A stretch of DNA of 64,000 nucleotides from Magicicada septendecula (lineage: Eukaryota; Arthropoda; Insecta; Hemiptera; Cicadidae). Within the stretch, counting starts at the first letter, position 1; each line of letters begins with the position of its first letter. Below are positions 49,019-59,519 of this stretch, piece after piece. Under the pieces are notes generated by a model. It was not told the origin of the DNA and did not search any database. It saw only the letters and a list, made by a program, of their open reading frames with translations. A program made the position numbers and the translations under genes. The stretch is from NCBI GenBank assembly GCA_034769895.1, contig JAWRYS010000713.1, forward strand, positions 37,504-101,503, given 5' to 3'.

Positions 49019-50754
49019 CTTTTAGTCAGACTGCCATCATTTCGTAACGGTTTTTGTGTGGAAGGTGTAGTGGGGGCGGTGTGTGGAGGAAGGGGATTGG
49101 CGCAGGGATTCGACTTGATGTTTGTTTTTTGTAAAATTGTGTCAAAAAGTGTATGTGATTTATATTGCAATTGATCGTTGAGTATGTTGTTTGGTTGTGT
49201 TGTGTGGTGTTTATATATTTCGTATTGTTCAGTTGTGTTGAGTTTTCGGCCTTTAGGTAAGTAATGTAAAATTTCGAGATTGGTGTCTATGTTGGTGTAA
49301 CTATGGTTTTCTGTGTGTATGTGTGTGGCAAATGCGGAGTGTATATTGTTGTTGGTTAGAGCTTTTAAATGTTCAGAATAACGGGATGAAAAAGATCTTC
49401 CTGTCTGGCCGATGTAGAAACTATTGCAGTCATTACATTTTAATTTGTAAACACCTGTTTTGTTATATTTGTCTATGTCTGTGTTTGTATTATTGATGTG
49501 TTTTGTAATGGTATTGGTTGTTCTGTATGCTATTTTGTATTTGTGTTTTCTGAATGTGTTGGCGATTTTGTGTGTGTAGGAGTTGTGGTATGTGAGTGTG
49601 ACGTATTTATTGTGTTGTGTGCTGATGGTATTTTGTGTTTTGTTGTTTTTGTTTTTGATGCGTTTGTGTAGCGTGTTTATTAAATTAGGGTTGTAACCGT
49701 TTTTGATTGCTATGTATTTTATTGTGTTGAGTTCGTCGGTGTAATCTTGTTTATTTAAGGGTATTTTAGTTAGTCTATGGAGCATATGGTTGAAGGCCGC
49801 ATGTTTATGTTGTGTTGGGTGGTTTGATGTGTTGTGTATAACCATGTCAGTTGTGGTTGGTTTCCTGTATATTTTGTATGTGTGTATGTTGTTAGTTTTG
49901 TTAATTGTTAGGTCTAGAAAATTTATACTATTGTTTTGTTCAATTTCCAGTGTAAATTTTAATTTGTGGTGTATAGTGTTTATGTATTTGTGGAAGTTTT
50001 TAACTTGTCTTGTGTTGCCTTTGAATAAAAGTAATATGTCATCTACATACCTGTGCCAATATATAATTTTGTTAGTGTATTTGTTGTTGTTGTTTATTAT
50101 GTGGTTCTGTTCTATGTTGTGTATATATATTTCTGCTAGTATTCCTGATATGGGGGAGCCCATTGGGAGACCTTCTGTTTGTGTGTATATCTTGTTATTG
50201 TGTGTAAAGTAATTTTGTTCAGTTATTAGTTTGGTCAGTGTGATGATTTCTTGTATGTGTATTTCAGGTGTGTTGTTTTGTCTGAGTAGTTGTTCTAGTG
50301 TTTGGATGGTTTCTTTGATGGGGACATTAGTGTATAAATTGGTTATATCAAAAGATGCCAGAGTTGAGTTATGTGGGATATGGATGTGTTCAGTTTTCTT
50401 GACTACGTCTATGTTGTTTTTGATGGATGTGTTGTTACTGAGATTAATATTTTCTCTGATTATCTTGTCTAGTTGTTTTGCGATTTTGTGGGAGGGTGCC
50501 TGTGTGTTGTTTATTAATGGTCTGATGGGAATGTTCGGTTTATGTATTTTTGGTAATGCATTTAGTATAGGGGGGTTAGGTTTTATTTGTTTAAGGTATT
50601 TGGCGCTTTCTGGTTTGATTATATGTTTTGTGTTGTTTATAAACTTATTAATCTGTTTATGAAATTTTAGTGTGGGGTCTTTATTTATTTCTGTTATATT
50701 ATTATTTTCGTTGAAGAAATTTTCGATTTTAGTGTTTAATTGGTGTTTGTCCAT
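49015..50754 (-). CDS. PLE RT/GIY-YIG, copy 20 (579 aa)
   Basis: One extra Asn in the run at residues 221-223, before YVDD. Y185H, I384V and T559A are shared with copy 21; L117V and E251K are not. It is the most diverged RT protein in the window by count of substitutions, but all catalytic residues remain. Confidence 0.94.
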   Translation of the reverse strand: MDKHQLNTKIENFFNENNNITEINKDPTLKFHKQINKFINNTKHIIKPESAKYLKQIKPNPPILNALPKIHKPNIPIRPLINNTQAPSHKIAKQLDKIIRENINLSNNTSIKNNIDVVKKTEHIHIPHNSTLASFDITNLYTNVPIKETIQTLEQLLRQNNTPEIHIQEIITLTKLITEQNYFTHNNKIYTQTEGLPMGSPISGILAEIYIHNIEQNHIINNNNKYTNKIIYWHRYVDDILLLFKGNTRQVKNFHKYINTIHHKLKFTLEIEQNNSINFLDLTINKTNNIHTYKIYRKPTTTDMVIHNTSNHPTQHKHAAFNHMLHRLTKIPLNKQDYTDELNTIKYIAIKNGYNPNLINTLHKRIKNKNNKTQNTISTQHNKYVTLTYHNSYTHKIANTFRKHKYKIAYRTTNTITKHINNTNTDIDKYNKTGVYKLKCNDCNSFYIGQTGRSFSSRYSEHLKALTNNNIHSAFATHIHTENHSYTNIDTNLEILHYLPKGRKLNTTEQYEIYKHHTTQPNNILNDQLQYKSHTLFDTILQKTNIKSNPCANPLPPHTAPTTPSTQKPLRNDGSLTKS

Positions 50755-51145
50755 TATGACGCTAATGTTACCTTTGTCAGCTTTTAGGATTGTTGTGTTG
50801 TGTTCAAGTAACTTCTGTTTTACATTGTTAAGTGTTTTTATTTCATTGTTGTGTATTTTTGGTTTTGTATGTGTGTTTAGAAGTTTTCGTTTTATTTCGT
50901 GGCGAATCGGGTCCTGGTCATTAAAGTGCGTGTTTTGTACAGCTGTTTCTGCGTCTATGATTATGTCACGTGTGTGTTTTTGTGATTTTTGTTAGTTGCA
51001 TTGTTATTTAAATTATGTTTCAGTCCTTTGTTTAATAAATCCATTTCATCCTTTGTGAAATTAATGGTTGTTGTATTAACTACGCGTGCGTGGAATTTGT
51101 ATGTCGGTTCAGGGATAGATTCAATTGTGCGTGTTGTGAGGTTAG

Positions 51146-51541
51146 TTATTTTTTTGTTGTGTCTAGCTTGATTGTCAATTTGAGTTTTTCTATGTTGTCT
51201 TGTGTGTGTTGTAGTACATTTTCAAGTTCCGTGTGGTGTAATATTTGTGTGAGTTTCATGTGTAATTTATATGCCTGTTTGTTGAGTGTGTCTTTTTTAT
51301 GGTATAAATAATTGATTATGTTATTTAGGTTTATTTGTTCTAATTTCCGTTTGGTTTGAAGTGCTGTATGTGTGTTTTGTTTTATTGTAACTTGTGCGTG
51401 TGTTGGTATGATGTTGTGTTTTCGACAAGTTTTGTTGAATGCTATGTGTAAGGAAGTTTTTGTTACTTGTTGTTTGGCGTTTCTGTACTTATTGATGAAA
51501 TACGCTTTATCTGCGGTATTATAGTTGTCTTGATTGTTCAT
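51146..51541 (-). pseudogene. PLE N-terminal ORF, copy 20, truncated
   Basis: Short haplotype identical to copy 1. Confidence 0.8.
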
Positions 51542-51612
51542 CTCTTCTTTCACAGCACTATCACTTTACTAAAAATGAACTTTATCTTGTGAAAAACTTA
51601 CTTTTTTCGTCG

Positions 51613-51645
51613 GACGCGTTTCGGCTTAGTATCCGCCTTCTTCAG
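51613..51645 (-). ncRNA. Hammerhead-like core, junction 20/21
   Basis: Core unchanged. Predicted cut between 51613 and 51612. Confidence 0.45.
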
Positions 51646-53381
51646 CTTTTAGTCAGACTGCCATCATTTCGTAACGGTTTTTGTGTGGAAGGTGTAGTGG
51701 GGGCGGTGTGTGGAGGAAGGGGATTGGCGCAGGGATTCGACTTGATGTTTGTTTTTTGTAAAATTGTGTCAAAAAGTGTATGTGATTTATATTGCAATTG
51801 ATCGTTGAGTATGTTGTTTGGTTGTGTTGTGTGGTGTTTATATATTTCGTATTGTTCAGTTGTGTTGAGTTTTCGGCCTTTAGGTAAGTAATGTAAAATT
51901 TCGAGATTGGTGTCTATGTTGGTGTAACTATGGTTTTCTGTGTGTATGTGTGTGGCAAATGCGGAGTGTATATTGTTGTTGGTTAGAGCTTTTAAATGTT
52001 CAGAATAACGGGATGAAAAAGATCTTCCTGTCTGGCCGATGTAGAAACTATTGCAGTCATTACATTTTAATTTGTAAACACCTGTTTTGTTATATTTGTC
52101 TATGTCTGTGTTTGTATTATTGATGTGTTTTGTAATGGTATTGGTTGTTCTGTATGCTATTTTGTATTTGTGTTTTCTGAATGTGTTGGCGATTTTGTGT
52201 GTGTAGGAGTTGTGGTATGTGAGTGTGACGTATTTATTGTGTTGTGTGCTGATGGTATTTTGTGTTTTGTTGTTTTTGTTTTTGATGCGTTTGTGTAGCG
52301 TGTTTATTAAATTAGGGTTGTAACCGTTTTTGATTGCTATGTATTTTATTGTGTTGAGTTCGTCGGTGTAATCTTGTTTATTTAAGGGTATTTTAGTTAG
52401 TCTATGGAGCATATGGTTGAAGGCCGCATGTTTATGTTGTGTTGGGTGGTTTGATGTGTTGTGTATAACCATGTCAGTTGTGGTTGGTTTCCTGTATATT
52501 TTGTATGTGTGTATGTTGTTAGTTTTGTTAATTGTTAGGTCTAGAAAATTTATACTATTGTTTTGTTCAATTTCCAGTGTAAATTTTAATTTGTGGTGTA
52601 TAGTGTTTATGTATTTGTGGAAGTTTTCAACTTGTCTTGTGTTGCCTTTGAATAAAAGTAATATGTCATCTACATACCTGTGCCAATATATAATTTTGTT
52701 AGTGTATTTGTTGTTGTTGTTTATTATGTGGTTCTGTTCTATGTTGTGTATATATATTTCTGCTAGTATTCCTGATATGGGGGAGCCCATTGGGAGACCT
52801 TCTGTTTGTGTGTATATCTTGTTATTGTGTGTAAAGTAATTTTGTTCAGTTATTAGTTTGGTCAGTGTGATGATTTCTTGTATGTGTATTTCAGGTGTGT
52901 TGTTTTGTCTGAGTAGTTGTTCTAGTGTTTGGATGGTTTCTTTGATGGGGACATTAGTGTATAAATTGGTTATATCAAAAGATGCCAGAGTTGAGTTATG
53001 TGGGATATGGATGTGTTCAGTTTTCTTGACTAGGTCTATGTTGTTTTTGATGGATGTGTTGTTACTGAGATTAATATTTTCTCTGATTATCTTGTCTAGT
53101 TGTTTTGCGATTTTGTGGGAGGGTGCCTGTGTGTTGTTTATTAATGGTCTGATGGGAATGTTCGGTTTATGTATTTTTGGTAATGCATTTAGTATAGGGG
53201 GGTTAGGTTTTATTTGTTTAAGGTATTTGGCGCTTTCTGGTTTGATTATATGTTTTGTGTTGTTTATAAACTTATTAATCTGTTTATGAAATTTTAGTGT
53301 GGGGTCTTTATTTATTTCTGTTATATTATTATTTTCGTTGAAGAAATTTTCGATTTTAGTGTTTAATTGGTGTTTGTCCAT
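51642..53381 (-). CDS. PLE RT/GIY-YIG, copy 21 (579 aa)
   Basis: Shares the extra Asn, Y185H, I384V and T559A with copy 20, so the two are the product of a recent one-unit duplication (offset 2627 bp). Leu117 is of the reference type. Confidence 0.94.
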   Translation of the reverse strand: MDKHQLNTKIENFFNENNNITEINKDPTLKFHKQINKFINNTKHIIKPESAKYLKQIKPNPPILNALPKIHKPNIPIRPLINNTQAPSHKIAKQLDKIIRENINLSNNTSIKNNIDLVKKTEHIHIPHNSTLASFDITNLYTNVPIKETIQTLEQLLRQNNTPEIHIQEIITLTKLITEQNYFTHNNKIYTQTEGLPMGSPISGILAEIYIHNIEQNHIINNNNKYTNKIIYWHRYVDDILLLFKGNTRQVENFHKYINTIHHKLKFTLEIEQNNSINFLDLTINKTNNIHTYKIYRKPTTTDMVIHNTSNHPTQHKHAAFNHMLHRLTKIPLNKQDYTDELNTIKYIAIKNGYNPNLINTLHKRIKNKNNKTQNTISTQHNKYVTLTYHNSYTHKIANTFRKHKYKIAYRTTNTITKHINNTNTDIDKYNKTGVYKLKCNDCNSFYIGQTGRSFSSRYSEHLKALTNNNIHSAFATHIHTENHSYTNIDTNLEILHYLPKGRKLNTTEQYEIYKHHTTQPNNILNDQLQYKSHTLFDTILQKTNIKSNPCANPLPPHTAPTTPSTQKPLRNDGSLTKS

Positions 53382-53772
53382 TATGACGCTAATGTTACCT
53401 TTGTCAGCTTTTAGGATTGTTGTGTTGTGTTCAAGTAACTTCTGTTTTACATTGTTAAGTGTTTTTATTTCATTGTTGTGTATTTTTGGTTTTGTATGTG
53501 TGTTTAGAAGTTTTCGTTTTATTTCGTGGCGAATCGGGTCCTGGTCATTAAAGTGCGTGTTTTGTACAGCTGTTTCTGCGTCTATGATTATGTCACGTGT
53601 GTGTTTTTGTGATTTTTGTTAGTTGCATTGTTATTTAAATTATGTTTCAGTCCTTTGTTTAATAAATCCATTTCATCCTTTGTGAAATTAATGGTTGTTG
53701 TATTAACTACGCGTGCGTGGAATTTGTATGTCGGTTCAGGGATAGATTCAATTGTGCGTGTTGTGAGGTTAG

Positions 53773-54167
53773 TTATTTTTTTGTTGTGTCTAGCTTGATT
53801 GTCAATTTGAGTTTTTCTATGTTGTCTTGTGTGTGTTGTAGTACATTTTCAAGTTCCGTGTGGTGTAATATTTGTGTGAGTTTCATGTGTAATTTATATG
53901 CCTGTTTGTTGAGTGTGTCTTTTTTATGGTATAAATAATTGATTATGTTATTTAGGTTTATTTGTTCTAATTTCCGTTTGGTTTGAAGTGCTGTATGTGT
54001 GTTTGTTTTATTGTAACTTGTGCGTGTGTTGGTATGATGTTGTGTTTTCGACAAGTTTTGTTGAATGCTATGTGTAAGGAAGTTTTTGTTACTTGTTGTT
54101 TGGCGTTTCTGTACTTATTGATGAAATACGCTTTATCTGCGGTATTATAGTTGTCTTGATTGTTCAT
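53773..54167 (-). pseudogene. PLE N-terminal ORF, copy 21, doubly frameshifted
   Basis: Besides the common 1-nt deletion, one T is lost in a T run at about 54001-54004. The frame from the ATG at 54167 ends early at 53967, and the rest (53773-54054) is read in another frame. It is the only unit with two breaks in this ORF. Confidence 0.85.
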
Positions 54168-54238
54168 CTCTTCTTTCACAGCACTATCACTTTACTAAAA
54201 ATGAACTTTATCTTGTGAAAAACTTACTTTTTTCGTCG

Positions 54239-54271
54239 GACGCGTTTCGGCTTAGTATCCGCCTTCTTCAG
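54239..54271 (-). ncRNA. Hammerhead-like core, junction 21/22
   Basis: Core unchanged. Predicted cut between 54239 and 54238. Confidence 0.45.
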
Positions 54272-56004
54272 CTTTTAGTCAGACTGCCATCATTTCGTAA
54301 CGGTTTTTGTGTGGAAGGTGTAGTGGGGGTGGTGTGTGGAGGAAGGGGATTGGCGCAGGGATTCGACTTGATGTTTGTTTTTTGTAAAATTGTGTCAAAA
54401 AGTGTATGTGATTTATATTGCAATTGATCGTTGAGTATGTTGTTTGGTTGTGTTGTGTGGTGTTTACATATTTCGTATTGTTCAGTTGTGTTGAGTTTTC
54501 GGCCTTTAGGTAAGTAATGTAAAATTTCGAGATTGGTGTCTATGTTGGTGTAACTATGGTTTTCTGTGTGTATGTGTGTGGCAAATGCGGAGTGTATATT
54601 GTTGTTGGTTAGAGCTTTTAAATGTTCAGAATAACGGGATGAAAAAGATCTTCCTGTCTGGCCGATGTAGAAACTATTGCAGTCATTACATTTTAATTTG
54701 TAAACACCTGTTTTGTTATATTTGTCTATGTCTGTGTTTGTATTATTGATGTGTTTTGTAATGGTATTGGTTGTTCTGTATGCTATTTTGTATTTGTGTT
54801 TTCTGAATGTGTTGGCGATTTTGTGTGTGTAGGAGTTGTGGTATGTGAGTGTGATGTATTTATTGTGTTGTGTGCTGATGGTATTTTGTGTTTTGTTGTT
54901 TTTGTTTTTGATGCGTTTGTGTAGCGTGTTTATTAAATTAGGGTTGTAACCGTTTTTGATTGCTATGTATTTTATTGTGTTGAGTTCGTCGGTGTAATCT
55001 TGTTTATTTAAGGGTATTTTAGTTAGTCTATGGAGCATATGGTTGAAGGCCGCATGTTTATGTTGTGTTGGGTGGTTTGATGTGTTGTGTATAACCATGT
55101 CAGTTGTGGTTGGTTTCCTGTATATTTTGTATGTGTGTATGTTGTTAGTTTTGTTAATTGTTAGGTCTAGAAAATTTATACTATTGTTTTGTTCAATTTC
55201 CAGTGTAAATTTTAATTTGTGGTGTATAGTGTTTATGTATTTGTGGAAGTTTTCAACTTGTCTTGTGTTGCCTTTGAATAAAAGTAATATGTCATCTACA
55301 TACCTGTGCCAATATATAATTTTGTTAGTGTATTTGTTGTTGTTTATTATGTGGTTCTGTTCTATGTTGTGTATATATATTTCTGCTAGTATTCCTGATA
55401 TGGGGGAGCCCATTGGGAGACCTTCTGTTTGTGTGTATATCTTGTTATTGTATGTAAAGTAATTTTGTTCAGTTATTAGTTTGGTCAGTGTGATGATTTC
55501 TTGTATGTGTATTTCAGGTGTGTTGTTTTGTCTGAGTAGTTGTTCTAGTGTTTGGATGGTTTCTTTGATGGGGACATTAGTGTATAAATTGGTTATATCA
55601 AAAGATGCCAGAGTTGAGTTATGTGGGATATGGATGTGTTCAGTTTTCTTGACTAGGTCTATGTTGTTTTTGATGGATGTGTTGTTACTGAGATTAATAT
55701 TTTCTCTGATTATCTTGTCTAGTTGTTTTGCGATTTTGTGGGAGGGTGCCTGTGTGTTGTTTATTAATGGTCTGATGGGAATGTTCGGTTTATGTATTTT
55801 TGGTAATGCATTTAGTATAGGGGGGTTAGGTTTTATTTGTTTAAGGTATTTGGCGCTTTCTGGTTTGATTATATGTTTTGTGTTGTTTATAAACTTATTA
55901 ATCTGTTTATGAAATTTTAGTGTGGGGTCTTTATTTATTTCTGTTATATTATTATTTTCGTTGAAGGAATTTTCGATTTTAGTGTTTAATTGGTGTTTGT
56001 CCAT
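54268..56004 (-). CDS. PLE RT/GIY-YIG, copy 22
   Basis: 578 aa with private F13S near the first Met and Y513C shared with copies 17 and 19. Confidence 0.94.
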   Translation of the reverse strand: MDKHQLNTKIENSFNENNNITEINKDPTLKFHKQINKFINNTKHIIKPESAKYLKQIKPNPPILNALPKIHKPNIPIRPLINNTQAPSHKIAKQLDKIIRENINLSNNTSIKNNIDLVKKTEHIHIPHNSTLASFDITNLYTNVPIKETIQTLEQLLRQNNTPEIHIQEIITLTKLITEQNYFTYNNKIYTQTEGLPMGSPISGILAEIYIHNIEQNHIINNNKYTNKIIYWHRYVDDILLLFKGNTRQVENFHKYINTIHHKLKFTLEIEQNNSINFLDLTINKTNNIHTYKIYRKPTTTDMVIHNTSNHPTQHKHAAFNHMLHRLTKIPLNKQDYTDELNTIKYIAIKNGYNPNLINTLHKRIKNKNNKTQNTISTQHNKYITLTYHNSYTHKIANTFRKHKYKIAYRTTNTITKHINNTNTDIDKYNKTGVYKLKCNDCNSFYIGQTGRSFSSRYSEHLKALTNNNIHSAFATHIHTENHSYTNIDTNLEILHYLPKGRKLNTTEQYEICKHHTTQPNNILNDQLQYKSHTLFDTILQKTNIKSNPCANPLPPHTTPTTPSTQKPLRNDGSLTKS

Positions 56005-56395
56005 TATGACGCTAATGTTACCTTTGTCAGCTTTTAGGATTGTTGTGTTGTGTTCAAGTAACTTCTGTTTTACATTGTTAAGTGTTTTTATTTCATTGTT
56101 GTGTATTTTTGGTTTTGTATGTGTGTTTAGAAGTTTTCGTTTTATTTCGTGGCGAATCGGGTCCTGGTCATTAAAGTGCGTGTTTTGTACAGCTGTTTCT
56201 GCGTCTATGATTATGTCACGTGTGTGTTTTTGTGATTTTTGTTAGTTGCATTGTTATTTAAATTATGTTTCAGTCCTTTGTTTAATAAATCCATTTCATC
56301 CTTTGTGAAATTAATGGTTGTTGTATTAACTACGCGTGCGTGGAATTTGTATGTCGGTTCAGGGATAGATTCAATTGTGCGTGTTGTGAGGTTAG

Positions 56396-56791
56396 TTATT
56401 TTTTTGTTGTGTCTAGCTTGATTGTCAATTTGAGTTTTTCTATGTTGTCTTGTGTGTGTTGTAGTACATTTTCAAGTTCCGTGTGGTGTAATATTTGTGT
56501 GAGTTTCATGTGTAATTTATATGCCTGTTTGTTGAGTGTGTCTTTTTTATGGTATAAATAATTGATTATGTTATTTAGGTTTATTTGTTCTAATTTCCGT
56601 TTGGTTTGAAGTGCTGTATGTGTGTTTTGTTTTATTGTAACTTGTGCGTGTGTTGGTATGATGTTGTGTTTTCGACAAGTTTTGTTGAATGCTATGTGTA
56701 AGGAAGTTTTTGTTACTTGTTGTTTGGCGTTTCTGTACTTATTGATGAAATACGCTTTATCTGCGGTATTATAGTTGTCTTGATTGTTCAT
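56396..56791 (-). pseudogene. PLE N-terminal ORF, copy 22, truncated
   Basis: Short haplotype identical to copy 1. Confidence 0.8.
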
Positions 56792-56862
56792 CTCTTCTTT
56801 CACAGCACTATCACTTTACTAAAAATGAACTTTATCTTGTGAAAAACTTACTTTTTTCGTCG

Positions 56863-56895
56863 GACGCGTTTCGGCTTAGTATCCGCCTTCTTCAG
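56863..56895 (-). ncRNA. Hammerhead-like core, junction 22/23
   Basis: Core unchanged. Predicted cut between 56863 and 56862. Confidence 0.45.
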
Positions 56896-58628
56896 CTTTT
56901 AGTCAGACTGCCATCATTTCGTAACGGTTTTTGTGTGGAAGGTGTAGTGGGGGTGGTGTGTGGAGGAAGGGGATTGGCGCAGGGATTCGACTTGATGTTT
57001 GTTTTTTGTAAAATTGTGTCAAAAAGTGTATGTGATTTATATTGCAATTGATCGTTGAGTATGTTGTTTGGTTGTGTTGTGTGGTGTTTATATATTTCGT
57101 ATTGTTCAGTTGTGTTGAGTTTTCGGCCTTTAGGTAAGTAATGTAAAATTTCGAGATTGGTGTCTATGTTGGTGTAACTATGGTTTTCTGTGTGTATGTG
57201 TGTGGCAAATGCGGAGTGTATATTGTTGTTGGTTAGAGCTTTTAAATGTTCAGAATAACGGGATGAAAAAGATCTTCCTGTCTGGCCGATGTAGAAACTA
57301 TTGCAGTCATTACATTTTAATTTGTAAACACCTGTTTTGTTATATTTGTCTATGTCTGTGTTTGTATTATTGATGTGTTTTGTAATGGTATTGGTTGTTC
57401 TGTATGCTATTTTGTATTTGTGTTTTCTGAATGTGTTGGCGATTTTGTGTGTGTAGGAGTTGTGGTATGTGAGTGTGACGTATTTATTGTGTTGTGTGCT
57501 GATGGTATTTTGTGTTTTGTTGTTTTTGTTTTTGATGCGTTTGTGTAGCGTGTTTATTAAATTAGGGTTGTAACCGTTTTTGATTGCTATGTATTTTATT
57601 GTGTTGAGTTCGTCGGTGTAATCTTGTTTATTTAAGGGTATTTTAGTTAGTCTATGGAGCATATGGTTGAAGGCCGCATGTTTATGTTGTGTTGGGTGGT
57701 TTGATGTGTTGTGTATAACCATGTCAGTTGTGGTTGGTTTCCTGTATATTTTGTATGTGTGTATGTTGTTAGTTTTGTTAATTGTTAGGTCTAGAAAATT
57801 TATACTATTGTTTTGTTCAATTTCCAGTGTAAATTTTAATTTGTGGTGTATAGTGTTTATGTATTTGTGGAAGTTTTCAACTTGTCTTGTGTTGCCTTTG
57901 AATAAAAGTAATATGTCATCTACATACCTGTGCCAATATATAATTTTGTTAGTGTATTTGTTGTTGTTTATTATGTGGTTCTGTTCTATGTTGTGTATAT
58001 ATATTTCTGCTAGTATTCCTGATATGGGGGAGCCCATTGGGAGACCTTCTGTTTGTGTGTATATCTTGTTATTGTATGTAAAGTAATTTTGTTCAGTTAT
58101 TAGTTTGGTCAGTGTGATGATTTCTTGTATGTTTATTTCAGGTGTGTTGTTTTGTCTGAGTAGTTGTTCTAGTGTTTGGATGGTTTCTTTGATGGGGACA
58201 TTAGTGTATAAATTGGTTATATCAAAAGATGCCAGAGTTGAGTTATGTGGGATATGGATGTGTTCAGTTTTCTTGACTAGGTCTATGTTGTTTTTGATGG
58301 ATGTGTTGTTACTGAGATTAATATTTTCTCTGATTATCTTGTCTAGTTGTTTTGCGATTTTGTGGGAGGGTGCCTGTGTGTTGTTTATTAATGGTCTGAT
58401 GGGAATGTTCGGTTTATGTATTTTTGGTAATGCATTTAGTATAGGGGGGTTAGGTTTTATTTGTTTAAGGTATTTGGCGCTTTCTGGTTTGATTATATGT
58501 TTTGTGTTGTTTATAAACTTATTAATCTGTTTATGAAATTTTAGTGTGGGGTCTTTATTTATTTCTGTTATATTATTATTTTCGTTGAAGAAATTTTCGA
58601 TTTTAGTGTTTAATTGGTGTTTGTCCAT
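56892..58628 (-). CDS. PLE RT/GIY-YIG, copy 23
   Basis: 578 aa with private H166N, and I384V shared with copies 20, 21 and 25. Confidence 0.94.
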   Translation of the reverse strand: MDKHQLNTKIENFFNENNNITEINKDPTLKFHKQINKFINNTKHIIKPESAKYLKQIKPNPPILNALPKIHKPNIPIRPLINNTQAPSHKIAKQLDKIIRENINLSNNTSIKNNIDLVKKTEHIHIPHNSTLASFDITNLYTNVPIKETIQTLEQLLRQNNTPEINIQEIITLTKLITEQNYFTYNNKIYTQTEGLPMGSPISGILAEIYIHNIEQNHIINNNKYTNKIIYWHRYVDDILLLFKGNTRQVENFHKYINTIHHKLKFTLEIEQNNSINFLDLTINKTNNIHTYKIYRKPTTTDMVIHNTSNHPTQHKHAAFNHMLHRLTKIPLNKQDYTDELNTIKYIAIKNGYNPNLINTLHKRIKNKNNKTQNTISTQHNKYVTLTYHNSYTHKIANTFRKHKYKIAYRTTNTITKHINNTNTDIDKYNKTGVYKLKCNDCNSFYIGQTGRSFSSRYSEHLKALTNNNIHSAFATHIHTENHSYTNIDTNLEILHYLPKGRKLNTTEQYEIYKHHTTQPNNILNDQLQYKSHTLFDTILQKTNIKSNPCANPLPPHTTPTTPSTQKPLRNDGSLTKS

Positions 58629-59019
58629 TATGACGCTAATGTTACCTTTGTCAGCTTTTAGGATTGTTGTGTTGTGTTCAAGTAACTTCTGTTTTACATT
58701 GTTAAGTGTTTTTATTTCATTGTTGTGTATTTTTGGTTTTGTATGTGTGTTTAGAAGTTTTCGTTTTATTTCGTGGCGAATCGGGTCCTGGTCATTAAAG
58801 TGCGTGTTTTGTACAGCTGTTTCTGCGTCTATGATTATGTCACGTGTGTGTTTTTGTGATTTTTGTTAGTTGCATTGTTATTTAAATTATGTTTCAGTCC
58901 TTTGTTTAATAAATCCATTTCATCCTTTGTGAAATTAATGGTTGTTGTATTAACTACGCGTGCGTGGAATTTGTATGTCGGTTCAGGGATAGATTCAATT
59001 GTGCGTGTTGTGAGGTTAG

Positions 59020-59415
59020 TTATTTTTTTGTTGTGTCTAGCTTGATTGTCAATTTGAGTTTTTCTATGTTGTCTTGTGTGTGTTGTAGTACATTTTCAAG
59101 TTCCGTGTGGTGTAATATTTGTGTGAGTTTCATGTGTAATTTATATGCCTGTTTGTTGAGTGTGTCTTTTTTATGGTATAAATAATTGATTATGTTATTT
59201 AGGTTTATTTGTTCTAATTTCCGTTTGGTTTGAAGTGCTGTATGTGTGTTTTGTTTTATTGTAACTTGTGCGTGTGTTGGTATGATGTTGTGTTTTCGAC
59301 AAGTTTTGTTGAATGCTATGTGTAAGGAAGTTTTTGTTACTTGTTGTTTGGCGTTTCTGTACTTATTGATGAAATACGCTTTATCTGCGGTATTATAGTT
59401 GTCTTGATTGTTCAT
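59020..59415 (-). pseudogene. PLE N-terminal ORF, copy 23, truncated
   Basis: Short haplotype. Last of the run of broken copies that began at copy 14. Confidence 0.8.
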
Positions 59416-59486
59416 CTCTTCTTTCACAGCACTATCACTTTACTAAAAATGAACTTTATCTTGTGAAAAACTTACTTTTTTCGTCG

Positions 59487-59519
59487 GACGCGTTTCGGCT
59501 TAGTATCCGCCTTCTTCAG
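59487..59519 (-). ncRNA. Hammerhead-like core, junction 23/24
   Basis: Core unchanged. Predicted cut between 59487 and 59486. Confidence 0.45.
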
